A stretch of DNA of 64,000 bases from DAIDKA01 sp036267975. GTDB lineage: Bacteria > Pseudomonadota > Gammaproteobacteria > Steroidobacterales > Steroidobacteraceae. The position numbers and the translations under genes are program-made. The notes beneath the pieces are model-generated. The model worked only from the letters and a program-made list of their open reading frames with translations, searched no databases and was not told the DNA's origin. The stretch is taken from contig DATAVA010000034.1 in assembly GCA_036267975.1 (NCBI GenBank), positions 1-64,000 of the forward strand, written 5' to 3'. The first letter of the stretch is position 1; each line of letters starts with the position of its first letter. This document shows, in pieces, positions 1-8,887 of the stretch.

Positions 1-57
1 CCATAGCGCCGCGCCCACTCTGATCTCACCAGCCTGATCCCGCGGTTTCCTCCCTTG

Positions 58-136
58 AGGATTGTCCAACCCCGGCCCGTCCAGACTTCCCGGGTCTGCC
101 CAAGAGTGCGCACGTGGGCCGGCGTCGGACAATCCT
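58..136. repeat. 10-bp inverted repeat flanking a short hairpin
   Basis: AGGATTGTCC (58-67) and its exact reverse complement GGACAATCCT (127-136) are separated by 59 bp. Between them lies a CAGAC...GTCTG hairpin near 81-97. No coding frame is recognised here. It could be a regulator site or the edge of a lost mobile segment; function unknown. Confidence 0.35.
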
Positions 137-197
137 TAACACGTGCAGCCATCCCAAGCTAACGGAGAGATCACTCCATACCGGTCAGTGGCGCTGA

Positions 198-570
198 TAC
201 GGCGGAGTCTGCCGAAAACCTCTCAGACAGCAGGAATCGCTTCGTGAAATCTATGATCTCCATCGCGATCCAGCATTGGGAAACTTTGCTGTCAGCCAAT
301 CGAATAGCACTCCTTGGTCGCACTGGACAGGAGATCCGAACGACAAGGCATGGCAGTCTTACCTCGCCGGGCTGCGCCGGTTCGTAGACAAAGGCGAGAC
401 AACCCAGACTGCGATACCAGCGGCCAGCGGCTCGGACCGCGGACAGCGGTTCAGTGCGAAGTCGGTTGGAATCCTGGCCGCGGTGGTGATCATCGCGGGC
501 GGCATTCTGTGGTCCGTTACTCGTAACAGCAGCGAGCATAGCCCGACACAGAACTCCGAACGGCTCCGGA
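198..570 (+). pseudogene. N-terminal part of TolB/TPR membrane protein, separated by frameshift
   Basis: This open frame starts after a stop at 195-197 and has no convincing ATG; a TTG at 276 is the first usable start. It encodes a segment with HWTGDPNDKAW, a linker, then one strong membrane helix (VGILAAVVIIAGGILWSV) and a Ser/Thr-rich linker. At about position 560 the protein continues naturally in the -1 frame as the TolB-like domain of the next entry, which lacks its own membrane anchor. One missing A in the CGAACGG stretch would join the two. The piece before the helix resembles the C-terminal end of TIR-like domains found in front of TM-TolB-TPR proteins, but that is a weak resemblance. 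I read it as the 5' remnant of one longer gene. Confidence 0.5.
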
Positions 571-571
571 G

Positions 572-1993
572 GTGGCCTCTCAGCTCCCCACACCAGCCGC
601 GGGCGCACCTACGAGTGTCTCGCTGGCGGTACTGCCGTTCGTGGATATGTCGCCCGAGCACAATCAGGAATATTTCTCTGACGGACTATCTGAGGAGCTG
701 CTGAACCAGCTGGCACAGATCAATGAACTGCGAGTTGCGGGACGCACTTCGAGTTTCTCGTTCAAGGGGAAAAACGAAGATATGAGAGTTATCGGCGAGC
801 AACTCGGAGTCGGAAATCTCCTCGAGGGTAGTGTCCGCAAGGATGGCAATCACTTGCGGATCACCGCGCAGTTGATCAACGCCAAAGACGGCATACACAT
901 TTGGTCGCAGACCTACGACCGTGAGCTCAGCGGTGTTTTTGCGGTCCAGGAGGAGATCGCGAAAGATGTCTCAGAGGCGCTGAGCATCAAGCTGAATGTG
1001 GGCGAGATGTCGAGAGCCAGGGGCGGGACGACCAATCTCGAGGCCTACGACAAGTACCTACAGGCGAAGGCGAAGCGGGATCGCGGCGTCGGGAAGGCGG
1101 ACCTTCTGGAGGTGGATCAATTATTTCGGGATACGTTAGCCATCGATCCGAAATTTGGGCGCGCCTGGAGTGGGTTGTATGACTCGCTTTCGGACACACT
1201 AATCTTTGTCCAGGAGAATTCGGTCGCAGTCCGGGCAGAGATGGCCAAGGCAAGTGCCCAGGCCGTGGCGCTCGCGCCCGGTGCGTGGTGGGCCCTGGCC
1301 ACACGCGCCAATGAGCTGACGACGCAGCACAAATGGGCCGAGGCGGAAATCGCCGCCAAGGCAACTCTGGCTGCCGCACCGGCATTCAATACCGATGCAA
1401 CGCTTGCGTACACCGCCTTCACCTGGCCCGTCGGACGCAGCCGGGAGGCAGCGGACTTGTGGACGGCCGTACGGCAGGCCGATCCGCCATCACTCCGAGC
1501 CTCATTCATCTATCAGATCTCGTTGTGCTGGACTGAACGCTACGTCGAACTCGTGAAGGAAAATCTGCGCGGCAGGGCACTGAAGGGGGATCACATCGAA
1601 GTCGACGCATTGACTGGGACGTGCCTCGCGCAGCGAGAGGGCACGGGCGCAAAGACACTCGCAGACGCATTCAAGAATGGCGTGCCCGGTATCGCGCATT
1701 TTGGCTATGAACACCTTAATGGCCATTTAAACGATCCAACCGCGATGCGGGTCGAATTAAGGAAGATGCTGGTCGATCCGGAATATCAGGATTCCGGTCG
1801 CATGGAGGGTATAGGGACTATCGCTGCGTTACTTGGCGATACGGATACGGCGCTGGCGGCGCAGCGTCGTACATACGTGGATCTCCAAGGCAACAACGCC
1901 GGGGACCTCTGGTTTCCGATATTCAAGAGCATGCGTTCAGATCCCCGGTTCAAGAAGACCCTGCGCGATCTGGGACTGATGGACTACTGGTGA
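572..1993 (+). CDS. TolB-like N-domain / tetratricopeptide protein (likely 3' part of a frameshifted gene)
   Basis: The first ~140 residues form a TolB/FlgO-type domain (LAVLPFVDMSPE, then YFSDGLSEEL, then IWSQTYDRELSGVFAVQEEIA), as seen in adenylate-cyclase-like and CadC-like regulators of proteobacteria. The rest is a helical TPR-like solenoid ending in DPRFKKTLRDLGLMDYW, typical of this family. The start used here is a GTG at 572 with no good ribosome-binding site. In-frame codons upstream (T-A-P-E) run back to a TAG at 539-541, while the natural membrane anchor lies in another frame just upstream. The protein is therefore either a shortened soluble version or non-functional. Ligand and role are unknown. 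Confidence 0.7.
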   Translation: MASQLPTPAAGAPTSVSLAVLPFVDMSPEHNQEYFSDGLSEELLNQLAQINELRVAGRTSSFSFKGKNEDMRVIGEQLGVGNLLEGSVRKDGNHLRITAQLINAKDGIHIWSQTYDRELSGVFAVQEEIAKDVSEALSIKLNVGEMSRARGGTTNLEAYDKYLQAKAKRDRGVGKADLLEVDQLFRDTLAIDPKFGRAWSGLYDSLSDTLIFVQENSVAVRAEMAKASAQAVALAPGAWWALATRANELTTQHKWAEAEIAAKATLAAAPAFNTDATLAYTAFTWPVGRSREAADLWTAVRQADPPSLRASFIYQISLCWTERYVELVKENLRGRALKGDHIEVDALTGTCLAQREGTGAKTLADAFKNGVPGIAHFGYEHLNGHLNDPTAMRVELRKMLVDPEYQDSGRMEGIGTIAALLGDTDTALAAQRRTYVDLQGNNAGDLWFPIFKSMRSDPRFKKTLRDLGLMDYW

Positions 1994-2224
1994 ACTTCCG
2001 GAAATTGGGGTGACTACTGCAAGCCTGTCGGCAAAGACGATTTCGAGTGCCATTGAGGCGTCGCACGGTTGAATTCCGACGCTTTCTAATCCCTGAAAGC
2101 AGACCGTCGTGACAGACAGCGTCGACTTTCGCACCGTCAAATTCAGGGAACGGCGACCGTGGAGCGGAACATCGGCCTTTGTTCTGCCGTGAAGCGTCGA
2201 TGCGATGACTTGAGCGGCCGCAAC

Positions 2225-3250
2225 CTAGCCGGCGCCCGGAAACGTTGAATGCAGTCGTGCGAGATCCCGTCGACAATACTCATCGATGCGGTCACGCTGG
2301 GCCGCCGAAAGCATGTCGTCGCTCTTGCCGACCTCGCCCCGTCGGATCATGGCCCCTTTGGATCGCACCCACAGGGGCTGGCTGGCCACGTTGGCTTCAA
2401 AGCAGTGCTCTATCGACTTCATATACGGGAACGATGACTTGTGAACCACCGCGGCCAGCTCCTGGGGCGAAAGGCTCACGCTCATGAAGCCTGCAATCTG
2501 CGTCACGGCCTTCGCCGGATCCCGCTGCATGTCCTCGTAGGTCAGGAACAGCACATTGGGCCGCGCGCGCCATTCCCAATAGCCGGCAGCATGCTCGGCC
2601 CAGGGACCGAACATCGCATCTTCCGAAAGAAAGCAGTCCAGCCAGCGCTCGACCGAGGGCATCAACGGCCCAGCAACGGTCTGCTGCGTAAAGTGATAGC
2701 TTGAGACAAACACGTCCTTCGGATCGCGTACGATGCACAGATAGCGGGCAGTTGCGGAATAGGGCACCTTGCTGGCAGGTAGATGCGTTTTGATAACGAG
2801 CAGGCCGGTCGGCGATGACGCACTGATCGGATCCTCAAGGGATGCCCCGTAGTGGAATCTTTGCGGTACATCGGGCCACGGCACCACATCGTGAATGTGT
2901 GCGAACTGCGCCTGGCCACGCCAGGCAATCTGCTGGCAGATCTGCAACGCCCAGTTGGTGCCGCTCTTGTAGTATGAGCAGACGAACACATCGGCCGCCG
3001 TTGGCACATAGTCCGGAAACTTCCCCAGTACCTTCGTCATCAGCCGGGTCATGGCGCGCGGCCACTGCCCAAACAGCGTCAGCAACTGTATGAAGGGCCA
3101 GTACAGGGCATAGGCGATCACCAGCCCCAAAGCATAGAGCCACTTGGGACGCAGTCGGGTGCGGATGGGGCGAGGCTTCTTGTTGGCTGCCACGACACCG
3201 AAGCTTAACGGTTCCGCTCGACAAAAGCCCCGTGCCGTCGCCTGTTGCAT
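2225..3250 (-). CDS. Sulfotransferase family protein with N-terminal membrane segment
   Basis: PAPS-dependent sulfotransferases transfer sulfate to hydroxyl or amine acceptors. The 5'-phosphosulfate loop is visible as YYKSGTNW (residues 93-100) and the 3'-phosphate site as RDPKDVFVSSYH (175-186). A later YEDMQRDP motif is also typical of Sulfotransfer_1 proteins. Residues about 37-60 are hydrophobic, so the enzyme is probably membrane-anchored. The ATG at 3250 gives 341 aa, a normal length. The gene stands alone among decayed genes, so the acceptor cannot be guessed. Confidence 0.85.
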   Translation of the reverse strand: MQQATARGFCRAEPLSFGVVAANKKPRPIRTRLRPKWLYALGLVIAYALYWPFIQLLTLFGQWPRAMTRLMTKVLGKFPDYVPTAADVFVCSYYKSGTNWALQICQQIAWRGQAQFAHIHDVVPWPDVPQRFHYGASLEDPISASSPTGLLVIKTHLPASKVPYSATARYLCIVRDPKDVFVSSYHFTQQTVAGPLMPSVERWLDCFLSEDAMFGPWAEHAAGYWEWRARPNVLFLTYEDMQRDPAKAVTQIAGFMSVSLSPQELAAVVHKSSFPYMKSIEHCFEANVASQPLWVRSKGAMIRRGEVGKSDDMLSAAQRDRIDEYCRRDLARLHSTFPGAG

Positions 3251-3392
3251 TGCGAGCCGCTAAAGCGGTCGTTCGTGAGTCACCGTGGCGGCTCGCGACA
3301 TGTATCATTGCAATGTTTCCCGGAATCCGAAATTTATTTGGATCCCCGCCGGTGCATTTGAAGAACACCATTCGTCGTGATGTAGTGACATT

Positions 3393-3614
3393 ATGATTCA
3401 ACAGCGGTTAGCTGGCCAAGAACGAGTTCCATCCCAGCGGTGGGGCATTTTCGCGTTGCTCGTCGGCTCCGTGATCTGTTACATCGTTTTCGGGAGCGGC
3501 GGCGCGGTCGCGTTCCTCGTTGTCGGCGTAGTGCTTGGCGCAATTTTCGACATGCTTTTCTGGGTCCCTACTTTTCGGCGAGTCCGCCGAATGTGGTTTC
3601 CCCACAGAGGCTAA
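3393..3614 (+). CDS. Small two-helix membrane protein
   Basis: A 73-aa protein with a polar N-terminus, two hydrophobic segments (about residues 18-33 and 36-56) and a basic C-terminal tail (RRVRRMW). It follows the divergent sulfotransferase start by 143 bp. The composition fits a real small inner-membrane protein better than random frame, but no family is recognised. Confidence 0.5.
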   Translation: MIQQRLAGQERVPSQRWGIFALLVGSVICYIVFGSGGAVAFLVVGVVLGAIFDMLFWVPTFRRVRRMWFPHRG

Positions 3615-3926
3615 GTCGCGCCGACAAAGCGCAATAGCGTCCCCCAAGGCGTCGTCGCCGAACCGCGTTCGTTCTTCTAATCCGCGAATCACCCTTGCGC
3701 TGTGATCCTCAGCGCCGCTGCACCTCAATAACCTGAGCGGTCCAATGCGGCTATTCCAGCCGTAGCAATCTGGCAATAGAGACAATCCCATAGTGGGCGC
3801 AACTCATTCAGAGCGCCCGAAAGCCGCCGCGCGCATTTGGCGGATTCCGGTGCAGGAGTGTACTTTGGGGTGTCGTTCTTGCACCGTAGGGGCCTCAATG
3901 GAAAATTACCAAGGGAAAGATCCACC
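3615..3926. other. Intergenic stretch with no recognised gene
   Basis: About 310 bp between the small membrane protein and the ABM-like pseudogene. I see no conserved frame, RNA gene or strong hairpin. Confidence 0.4.
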
Positions 3927-4243
3927 ATGACCGAAAGAATCACCGCGGCCGAGTCATTACCGACAACCGCTGTCGTGCGCGTCTCGCGCGCCAGCTACGA
4001 CCCGAGCCGGTTCGCCGAGGTCGACGCGAAGAGCAAGAAGACCGCGGAGTACATAATCCCCGCCGCCAGGCGACTGCCGGGACTCATTCACTTTTATGCG
4101 GGCGTCTCGCCGAAGGGCTCGATCGTGCAAGTTTGGACCGACTAAAAGAGATGGTCGTCAATGGACGCAGGGATATGGAGGCAGCCGGCGTGACGTTCAC
4201 CCCGATTTTCAACTACGCGATCGACTGGACCTGGACCGTCTGA
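3927..4243 (+). pseudogene. ABM-like (antibiotic biosynthesis monooxygenase-type) protein, internal deletion and frameshift
   Basis: The ATG at 3927 opens a frame with the start of a ferredoxin-like ABM-type domain (VVRVSRASYDPSRF, then RRLPGLIHFYAGVSP). It stops at 4143-4145 straight after VQVWTD. The missing C-terminal part is present in another frame immediately after: LDRLKEMVVNGRRDMEAAG, then TFTPIFNYAIDWTW and a stop at 4241-4243. The strand in between is absent (roughly a dozen residues by comparison with the fold), so this is a deletion with frameshift, not one lost base. Such proteins are small dimeric monooxygenases or stress proteins. This copy should be inactive. Confidence 0.7.
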
Positions 4244-4272
4244 CCTTATCCGACAATCCCCGATGGTGATGA

Positions 4273-4551
4273 TATGCAAGCCGCCTTGGTAAGGCGCAAA
4301 AGACGCCGCATCCCGGTTTCGTAGTATTGGATTCACCGCTGTTGGCCTACAGAGAGCCAGATGGTACAGAAGATGACCTTCGTGGAAAGGATCTTAACGA
4401 GCGCTTCTACGAATTCCTGGCTGGGCTGCCGAATGATCGTCAAGGCATCATTGTCGAGAACTCCGATCCGCCGGCTGATATCCTGCGACGGGCTCAAGTC
4501 ACGAAGCGAGGCAAACGACGATCGAAAGGCCATCCCAGCGATGGGCGCTGA
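4273..4551 (+). pseudogene. C-terminal fragment of an SMC/RecF-like AAA ATPase
   Basis: The frame is open from 4273, after a TGA at 4270-4272, and contains PHPGFVVLDSPLLAYREP. This looks like the Walker B / D-loop region (hydrophobic-LDSPL) of large coiled-coil ATPases found in accessory and defence loci. It continues with RFYEFLAGLPNDRQGIIVEN and DPPADI, which fits the usual end of such proteins. Nothing of the N-terminal Walker A half or coiled coil is present, so it is a stub. The last ~15 residues look degenerate. Confidence 0.5.
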
Positions 4552-4573
4552 TTCGCATTTCCATGGGCACATT

Positions 4574-5326
4574 TCAGGCCTGCTTGAACAGATGGGCGTG
4601 CGTGGCACTTACAGGAAGAATTTCCCCCCGGTCCTTCACCTTGACTTCCAGGCCGCCCTGGAACGAGCGGTAGATCGTGTCGATTACGCCCACATTGACG
4701 ATAATACTGCGGTGGATTCGCCAAAAAATCGCGGGATCGAGGCTTTCCTGCATGTCCTTCAACGGTGTATTCAGCAGGAATGTCGTGCTGCGCGTGGCGA
4801 TAGTCGTGTACTTGTTGTCGACGCGCAGATAGTAGATATCGGATACGGCCAGAACATGCAATTCAGAACCCTTGGGGACGGTGAGCCACCGAAGGTACTG
4901 CGGTCCGGCACTTCCCCCGCGCTTGAGCAGTTCGATGAGACTGCCCAGATCTGCTGGGCGTTCGAGCGATCCGCGCTGCAGGCGTGCGACCGTGACTGCC
5001 ATTCGCTGGCTGTCGATCGGCTTTAGGATATAGTCGATCGCACCGTGTTCGAAGGCCTGCAGGGCGTATTGATCGTAGGCAGTAATGAAGACGACATGTG
5101 ATTTGCCACTGGCATGCCGCGCAACCTCCAGACCGCTGGCGCCTGGCATCTGGATATCCAGAAAGGCAATCGTGGGCGCGTAGCGCTCCAATGCCCGAAT
5201 CGCTTCGACTCCATCGCCGACCTCGGCACTGATTTGCAGTTGTGGCCAATGCCTGTTCAGCGACTGGCGCACCTCCAGTCGCTGCAACGGCTCATCCTCT
5301 GCGATGATGGCCGTCAGTGGGTTCAC
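4574..5326 (-). CDS. LytTR-family response regulator
   Basis: A receiver domain (acidic pocket EDE at 10-12, phospho-acceptor D57 in FLDIQMPG, conserved K102 in ILKPID) is followed by a LytTR DNA-binding domain (from about residue 145; IYYLRVDNKYT, FWRIHRSIIVNV). It would act as the DNA-binding output of a two-component system. I prefer the GTG at 5326 over the longer frame. It overlaps the TGA of the upstream kinase gene (GTGA, translational coupling) and is preceded by GAGGTGGA. The operon order is kinase, degenerate kinase, regulator. The target genes are not evident. Confidence 0.88.
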   Translation of the reverse strand: MNPLTAIIAEDEPLQRLEVRQSLNRHWPQLQISAEVGDGVEAIRALERYAPTIAFLDIQMPGASGLEVARHASGKSHVVFITAYDQYALQAFEHGAIDYILKPIDSQRMAVTVARLQRGSLERPADLGSLIELLKRGGSAGPQYLRWLTVPKGSELHVLAVSDIYYLRVDNKYTTIATRSTTFLLNTPLKDMQESLDPAIFWRIHRSIIVNVGVIDTIYRSFQGGLEVKVKDRGEILPVSATHAHLFKQA

Positions 5327-5994
5327 GACCTGTCCACCTCTGGTCCGCCACCTAAGTCCGTGCAAGCCAGCGCGCTGCGCAGGCGTAGGATGAGGGCGTC
5401 AAGCCGTTCATCGGCGTCGGCGGCATCAATCTTGAGTTTGTCGCGGATTTCTGCAAGATCCACAAACAGCAGCTTCGGATCCACCTGGGCCCGGGTTGCG
5501 GCGAGCCGGAATTCGACAAGCTCCGTCTCCTGGCGAACACGTCGCGATTCCGCGTCGTGCACTCCCTGCAGCATCCGTTCTGCGATATGGCGGTTCAGGT
5601 AGACAAACAGCGCTAGAACGCCCCACAGGCTTTGGTCCATCGCGAAAGGAATGATCGCAATCCATCGCATCGTGGGCGGTACAGGGAGCTTCGTAAACTC
5701 GACTGCAAAGTATTGCAGCGCAATATCCGCTATGAGGAGATTGCCGAATAGCAGACTCAAGGTCGCGAGGATATTCACGTGGCGCAGGCGCGCGCCGCGT
5801 TTGACCGCCTCGTCAGCACCCAAAACTATCAGCAAGCTTGCGATCGCACTGAGGGCGAGCGTCATCGCACGCCCCGCAGGAATGGGGACACCGTCGAGTA
5901 CCAGAGCAAGCACGGGCATCGAAAAGCTCAATGCAAGCATTGCAGCCAGCGTGCGCCAACGCAGCGAAGACAGCACCGCGTGGACGAAGCTCAC
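5323..5994 (-). CDS. Degenerate LytS-type sensor kinase (no catalytic His, no ATPase domain)
   Basis: The 223-aa protein has four hydrophobic segments (about 14-34, 43-60, 73-95, 110-133) followed by a helix matching the HisK_3 dimerisation region. Where active kinases have Q-x-x-P-H-F-L-F, it reads QVDPKLLF with K174 in place of the histidine. It ends about 45 residues later, with no N, G1 or G2 boxes. Start GTG 5994 overlaps the stop of the active kinase (GTGA) and its own stop overlaps the regulator start. Tight coupling suggests a retained function, perhaps as a pseudokinase partner. Confidence 0.75.
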   Translation of the reverse strand: MSFVHAVLSSLRWRTLAAMLALSFSMPVLALVLDGVPIPAGRAMTLALSAIASLLIVLGADEAVKRGARLRHVNILATLSLLFGNLLIADIALQYFAVEFTKLPVPPTMRWIAIIPFAMDQSLWGVLALFVYLNRHIAERMLQGVHDAESRRVRQETELVEFRLAATRAQVDPKLLFVDLAEIRDKLKIDAADADERLDALILRLRSALACTDLGGGPEVDRS

Positions 5995-7079
5995 GATGTG
6001 GCAGCCATGGGAATCGAAACGGTGGCGATCATTCCCCGTGAGGGTGCGGGGGCCAGTGAGAAGATAGCGCTTTCGCCATACAGGAGGGAGAGCCGACGGC
6101 GGATGTTAGCGAGCCCCATGCCATGCCCCTGAGTCACGGTCAACCCTTGACCGCTGTCGGTGACTTTGAGAACCAGATCTGTCTGGCTGCGCGTCACGCT
6201 GACCCGGATCGACCCACCAGAAACCGCCGGTTGTATGCCGTGCTTGAGGGCATTCTCGACCAGTGTCAGCAACAGCATCGTGGGGATCCGCTCGGTCCCC
6301 AGGTCATCGGGTGCCAGGACTTCGAATGAAAGCCTAGGGCCCATGCGAACCTGGTGGATGCGCAGATACGCCCCGACAAGTTGCAGCTCTTCGGAGACCA
6401 ACGATTCATCCCGCCGTAGCGTGGGCAATGCTTCGGCCAGGTAGCGCATCAGATTGTCCAGCATGTCGATGGCGCCGGCGCGGTCGAGGCGAACGAGCGC
6501 GCGGACAGTCGCCAGCGTGTTGAACAGAAAGTGTGGCTCAATCTGTGCGCGTAGCAACTGCAATCGTGCACGATTGAGCTCCCGCTCGAGTGCCGCATTA
6601 TCTTTCCGGCGCTCTGCCAGCTCATTGGTTGCCGTGCGCGCCGAGGTGCGAAAGCAAACCGCCGCGAATACCATGACAGATTCGAATGCGCATGCCGGGA
6701 GACCGGAATCCCATAATTGCAAAGTCTTGGTGTCACCCCAAAGCCACGCCAATGCGGCCCAATAGACCGACATTGCCGCCATCACCGCTGACAACCACAC
6801 GTACCGAGCAAAACTCGCGGGCGGTGTCCGGTTGGCAATGATTACAAACAACGGCACCATTGGCAGCATGTCAGCGAGCGCCTCGCCCGCGAATCCGAAT
6901 GCGAGGTGAAAATCCCATCTGACGGAGACCAATGGCAGGAGGTGGAAGAAGAACTCCGCTACGTAGGCCATCAACCAGACGAGCATCATGCCCAGCGCAA
7001 ACAGGGTGCCGTCCAGCACGCCCCCGATACGAACGATCCGGGACTTAATTCGATTCGCGGACATTGCCGTGGCGGTCAT
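5991..7079 (-). CDS. LytS/YpdA-type sensor histidine kinase
   Basis: Several membrane helices in residues 25-145 precede a coiled linker and a HisK_3 domain with RAQIEPHFLFNTL (phospho-acceptor H183). The ATPase domain has an N box (LVENALKHG) and G boxes (DSGQGLTV, HGMGLANIRRRL). It should sense a membrane or small-molecule signal and phosphorylate the LytTR regulator encoded two genes downstream. ATG at 7079; the 3' end overlaps the degenerate kinase by 4 nt. Confidence 0.88.
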   Translation of the reverse strand: MTATAMSANRIKSRIVRIGGVLDGTLFALGMMLVWLMAYVAEFFFHLLPLVSVRWDFHLAFGFAGEALADMLPMVPLFVIIANRTPPASFARYVWLSAVMAAMSVYWAALAWLWGDTKTLQLWDSGLPACAFESVMVFAAVCFRTSARTATNELAERRKDNAALERELNRARLQLLRAQIEPHFLFNTLATVRALVRLDRAGAIDMLDNLMRYLAEALPTLRRDESLVSEELQLVGAYLRIHQVRMGPRLSFEVLAPDDLGTERIPTMLLLTLVENALKHGIQPAVSGGSIRVSVTRSQTDLVLKVTDSGQGLTVTQGHGMGLANIRRRLSLLYGESAIFSLAPAPSRGMIATVSIPMAATS

Positions 7080-7260
7080 GAATCGATGTTATGCCTCGGG
7101 AGTCGCGAATGCATCCGGGGCGGCAACCGCGACGTACGTCCGCCGCGGTTGCGCACCACCAAAGCACCCGAGAGTGGATAATCCATGCGACTTCATAGAA
7201 AGCTCCTGCCGCCGGAAGGTTCGCAGCGGCCGGAGCGAAGACCTTGCGGGACTTCCGAAG

Positions 7261-7761
7261 CTACGGATCGATTCGAGTCGCGGTTGACGTACCCGGGAAC
7301 GGGCCGGCCATCACACTATTGTCAAGATTGTAGAGCGTAGTGACATTGCTTCCGGTGTACGCGTTCCCATCCTTCGAAAGGGTGTCGGTCTCGGTTTCAT
7401 GGAAATAGCCGTTATTATTTCCGGTCGAATCAAATAGCCAGCCGAAGTGGTTGCGATAGTAGGTCCAGGGGCCAATCGCGATCCAGGAGCCCATGCAGAT
7501 GTTCCCGCCGATTGTCGGGTGGGTGATGTTTTCCCACTCGGTACCGTCGCTGTGCCACTGAATGAACGCTTGGCCATTGCCCGGGTAGGTGACGAGCCAG
7601 GTTCCGACAATGCCTTCATGGGGCGCGAAGTGCCCATCGTGCAGGAGCGGTATCTGCGATTGCGGACTCGGAGCCCGCGGGTCCGAACAATTAGCCTGTG
7701 CAGGCAGGGCGAAGATGGCGAGCGCCGCAACGACGGCGGTTCCAATGAGCGTTTTGTTCAT
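7261..7761 (-). CDS. Secreted protein of unknown function
   Basis: Starting at ATG 7761, the protein opens with a classic signal peptide (MNKTLIGTAVVAALAIFALPAQA). The mature part has GTWLVTYP, IQWHSDGTEWEN and GSWIAIGPWTYYRNHFGW, a pattern reminiscent of small beta-barrel proteins. I cannot assign a family with certainty. A longer frame up to 7878 exists but adds a polar extension before the signal peptide, so the internal ATG is preferred. Confidence 0.75.
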   Translation of the reverse strand: MNKTLIGTAVVAALAIFALPAQANCSDPRAPSPQSQIPLLHDGHFAPHEGIVGTWLVTYPGNGQAFIQWHSDGTEWENITHPTIGGNICMGSWIAIGPWTYYRNHFGWLFDSTGNNNGYFHETETDTLSKDGNAYTGSNVTTLYNLDNSVMAGPFPGTSTATRIDP

Positions 7762-8177
7762 GATGGGCATCCCTGATAGGTTGGTTGTTTCGATTTCTGC
7801 ACCGCTCATCTGCGGTGTCGGATGCTGATCATCATGCGGCTCTCGTGGCATTGCCTGCACGAGCCGACGAAACCCCATTTCTTGGGTGCGAAGCTGCAGG
7901 AATCGCGCGCCGGTCTTTCCGTCGTGCCAGCCCCGGAGGATGCGGCGGTGCCTTGTCCGGGGATACGTTCACCGGGACGGCAGATGTGGGCGGGACAAAG
8001 ACGGGCTACATCGGCACATGAAAGGCAGTTGTTAGGTGATGCGACGCGACACAAGCGACGTGCAGACAGAACATGGCTGTTTGTCATAATCAAGATTGCA
8101 CGAATTTGTACTGCCAGTTCAAGGATGGGGCGCATTAGTGCGCCTGGATGGTAATCAGCGTGAACGCGGTACCCGTG
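7762..8177. other. Intergenic stretch with no recognised gene
   Basis: About 415 bp. Frames on both strands have Arg/Ser/Cys-rich, low-plausibility translations. It probably contains the promoter of the secreted-protein gene on the minus strand, but no clear -35/-10 pair could be fixed. Confidence 0.4.
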
Positions 8178-8801
8178 TCAATCTCCTGACGAAGTGAAGC
8201 ATCCGGTTTGGCGGAACAGCTCTCCGAAAACGGGATGCGTGACGGTCATGGTGAAGCGAAACCAGCCACTATCCAGGTCTGCGTGCTCGACATGGACTGT
8301 GCCGGGTGAAAGCCAATCCGGGAGCCGCAAACGGATGGGACCTAGCCGAGGCAAGGGGAATCGGAAGTAGTAGTGCTGGCTGACGAAATGAAGGACAGCG
8401 GACGCCTCATACAGCTTAAGTGACATACACAGGGCCGCCGGCAACTCCTCCACTAGCGTACCGTCCGCAATGACCTTGGTGGAGCGCACGATTGAAGCGC
8501 GGCGATCCGGCCAAAGGTATTGACGTACCCATTCGACGCCTCTGTCTGTTGGGCGAACCCGCACGATCGCGGGAACGCTCTCTCCAACAATGGGCGCTAC
8601 CGGTGTTCCAATGAGCCAGCAGAGCCAAGCGATCAAGCGACCGAGTGAACTGGTGTGAACGACCTCAAATTCACCCGAATAGTCGACGGCTTGAGCCGAG
8701 TCGCAGAAACGTCCCTGGACCGCTGCCGGCAGCCTCGCCCAAGCGGCAGCACCGAGCAGGTCCTTGAGATCCTGCGGCCCTGGGTCAGTGGCTCCTCGAA
8801 G
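8178..8801 (-). pseudogene. DUF4166 domain protein lacking a usable start codon
   Basis: The open frame runs from a TGA at 8802-8804 and reads DLLGAAAWARLPAAVQGRF near the N-terminus, then DYSGEFEV, LIGTPVAP and a C-terminal DSGWFRFTMTVTHPVFGELF, matching the full extent of DUF4166. No ATG, GTG or TTG occurs before the TTG at 8636, which would remove the first ~55 residues of the domain. The start has therefore been lost, probably by a small frameshift, or a non-standard start is used. DUF4166 proteins often sit beside GbsR-type regulators, as here. Biochemical role unknown. Confidence 0.6.
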
Positions 8802-8887
8802 TCAATCAACGGCTGGCAGGGGAACAATGTCAGCCAGGGATCGGTTTTGCACTGCATTGGCGTGCCCCATGATTGGCATTCATCCTG

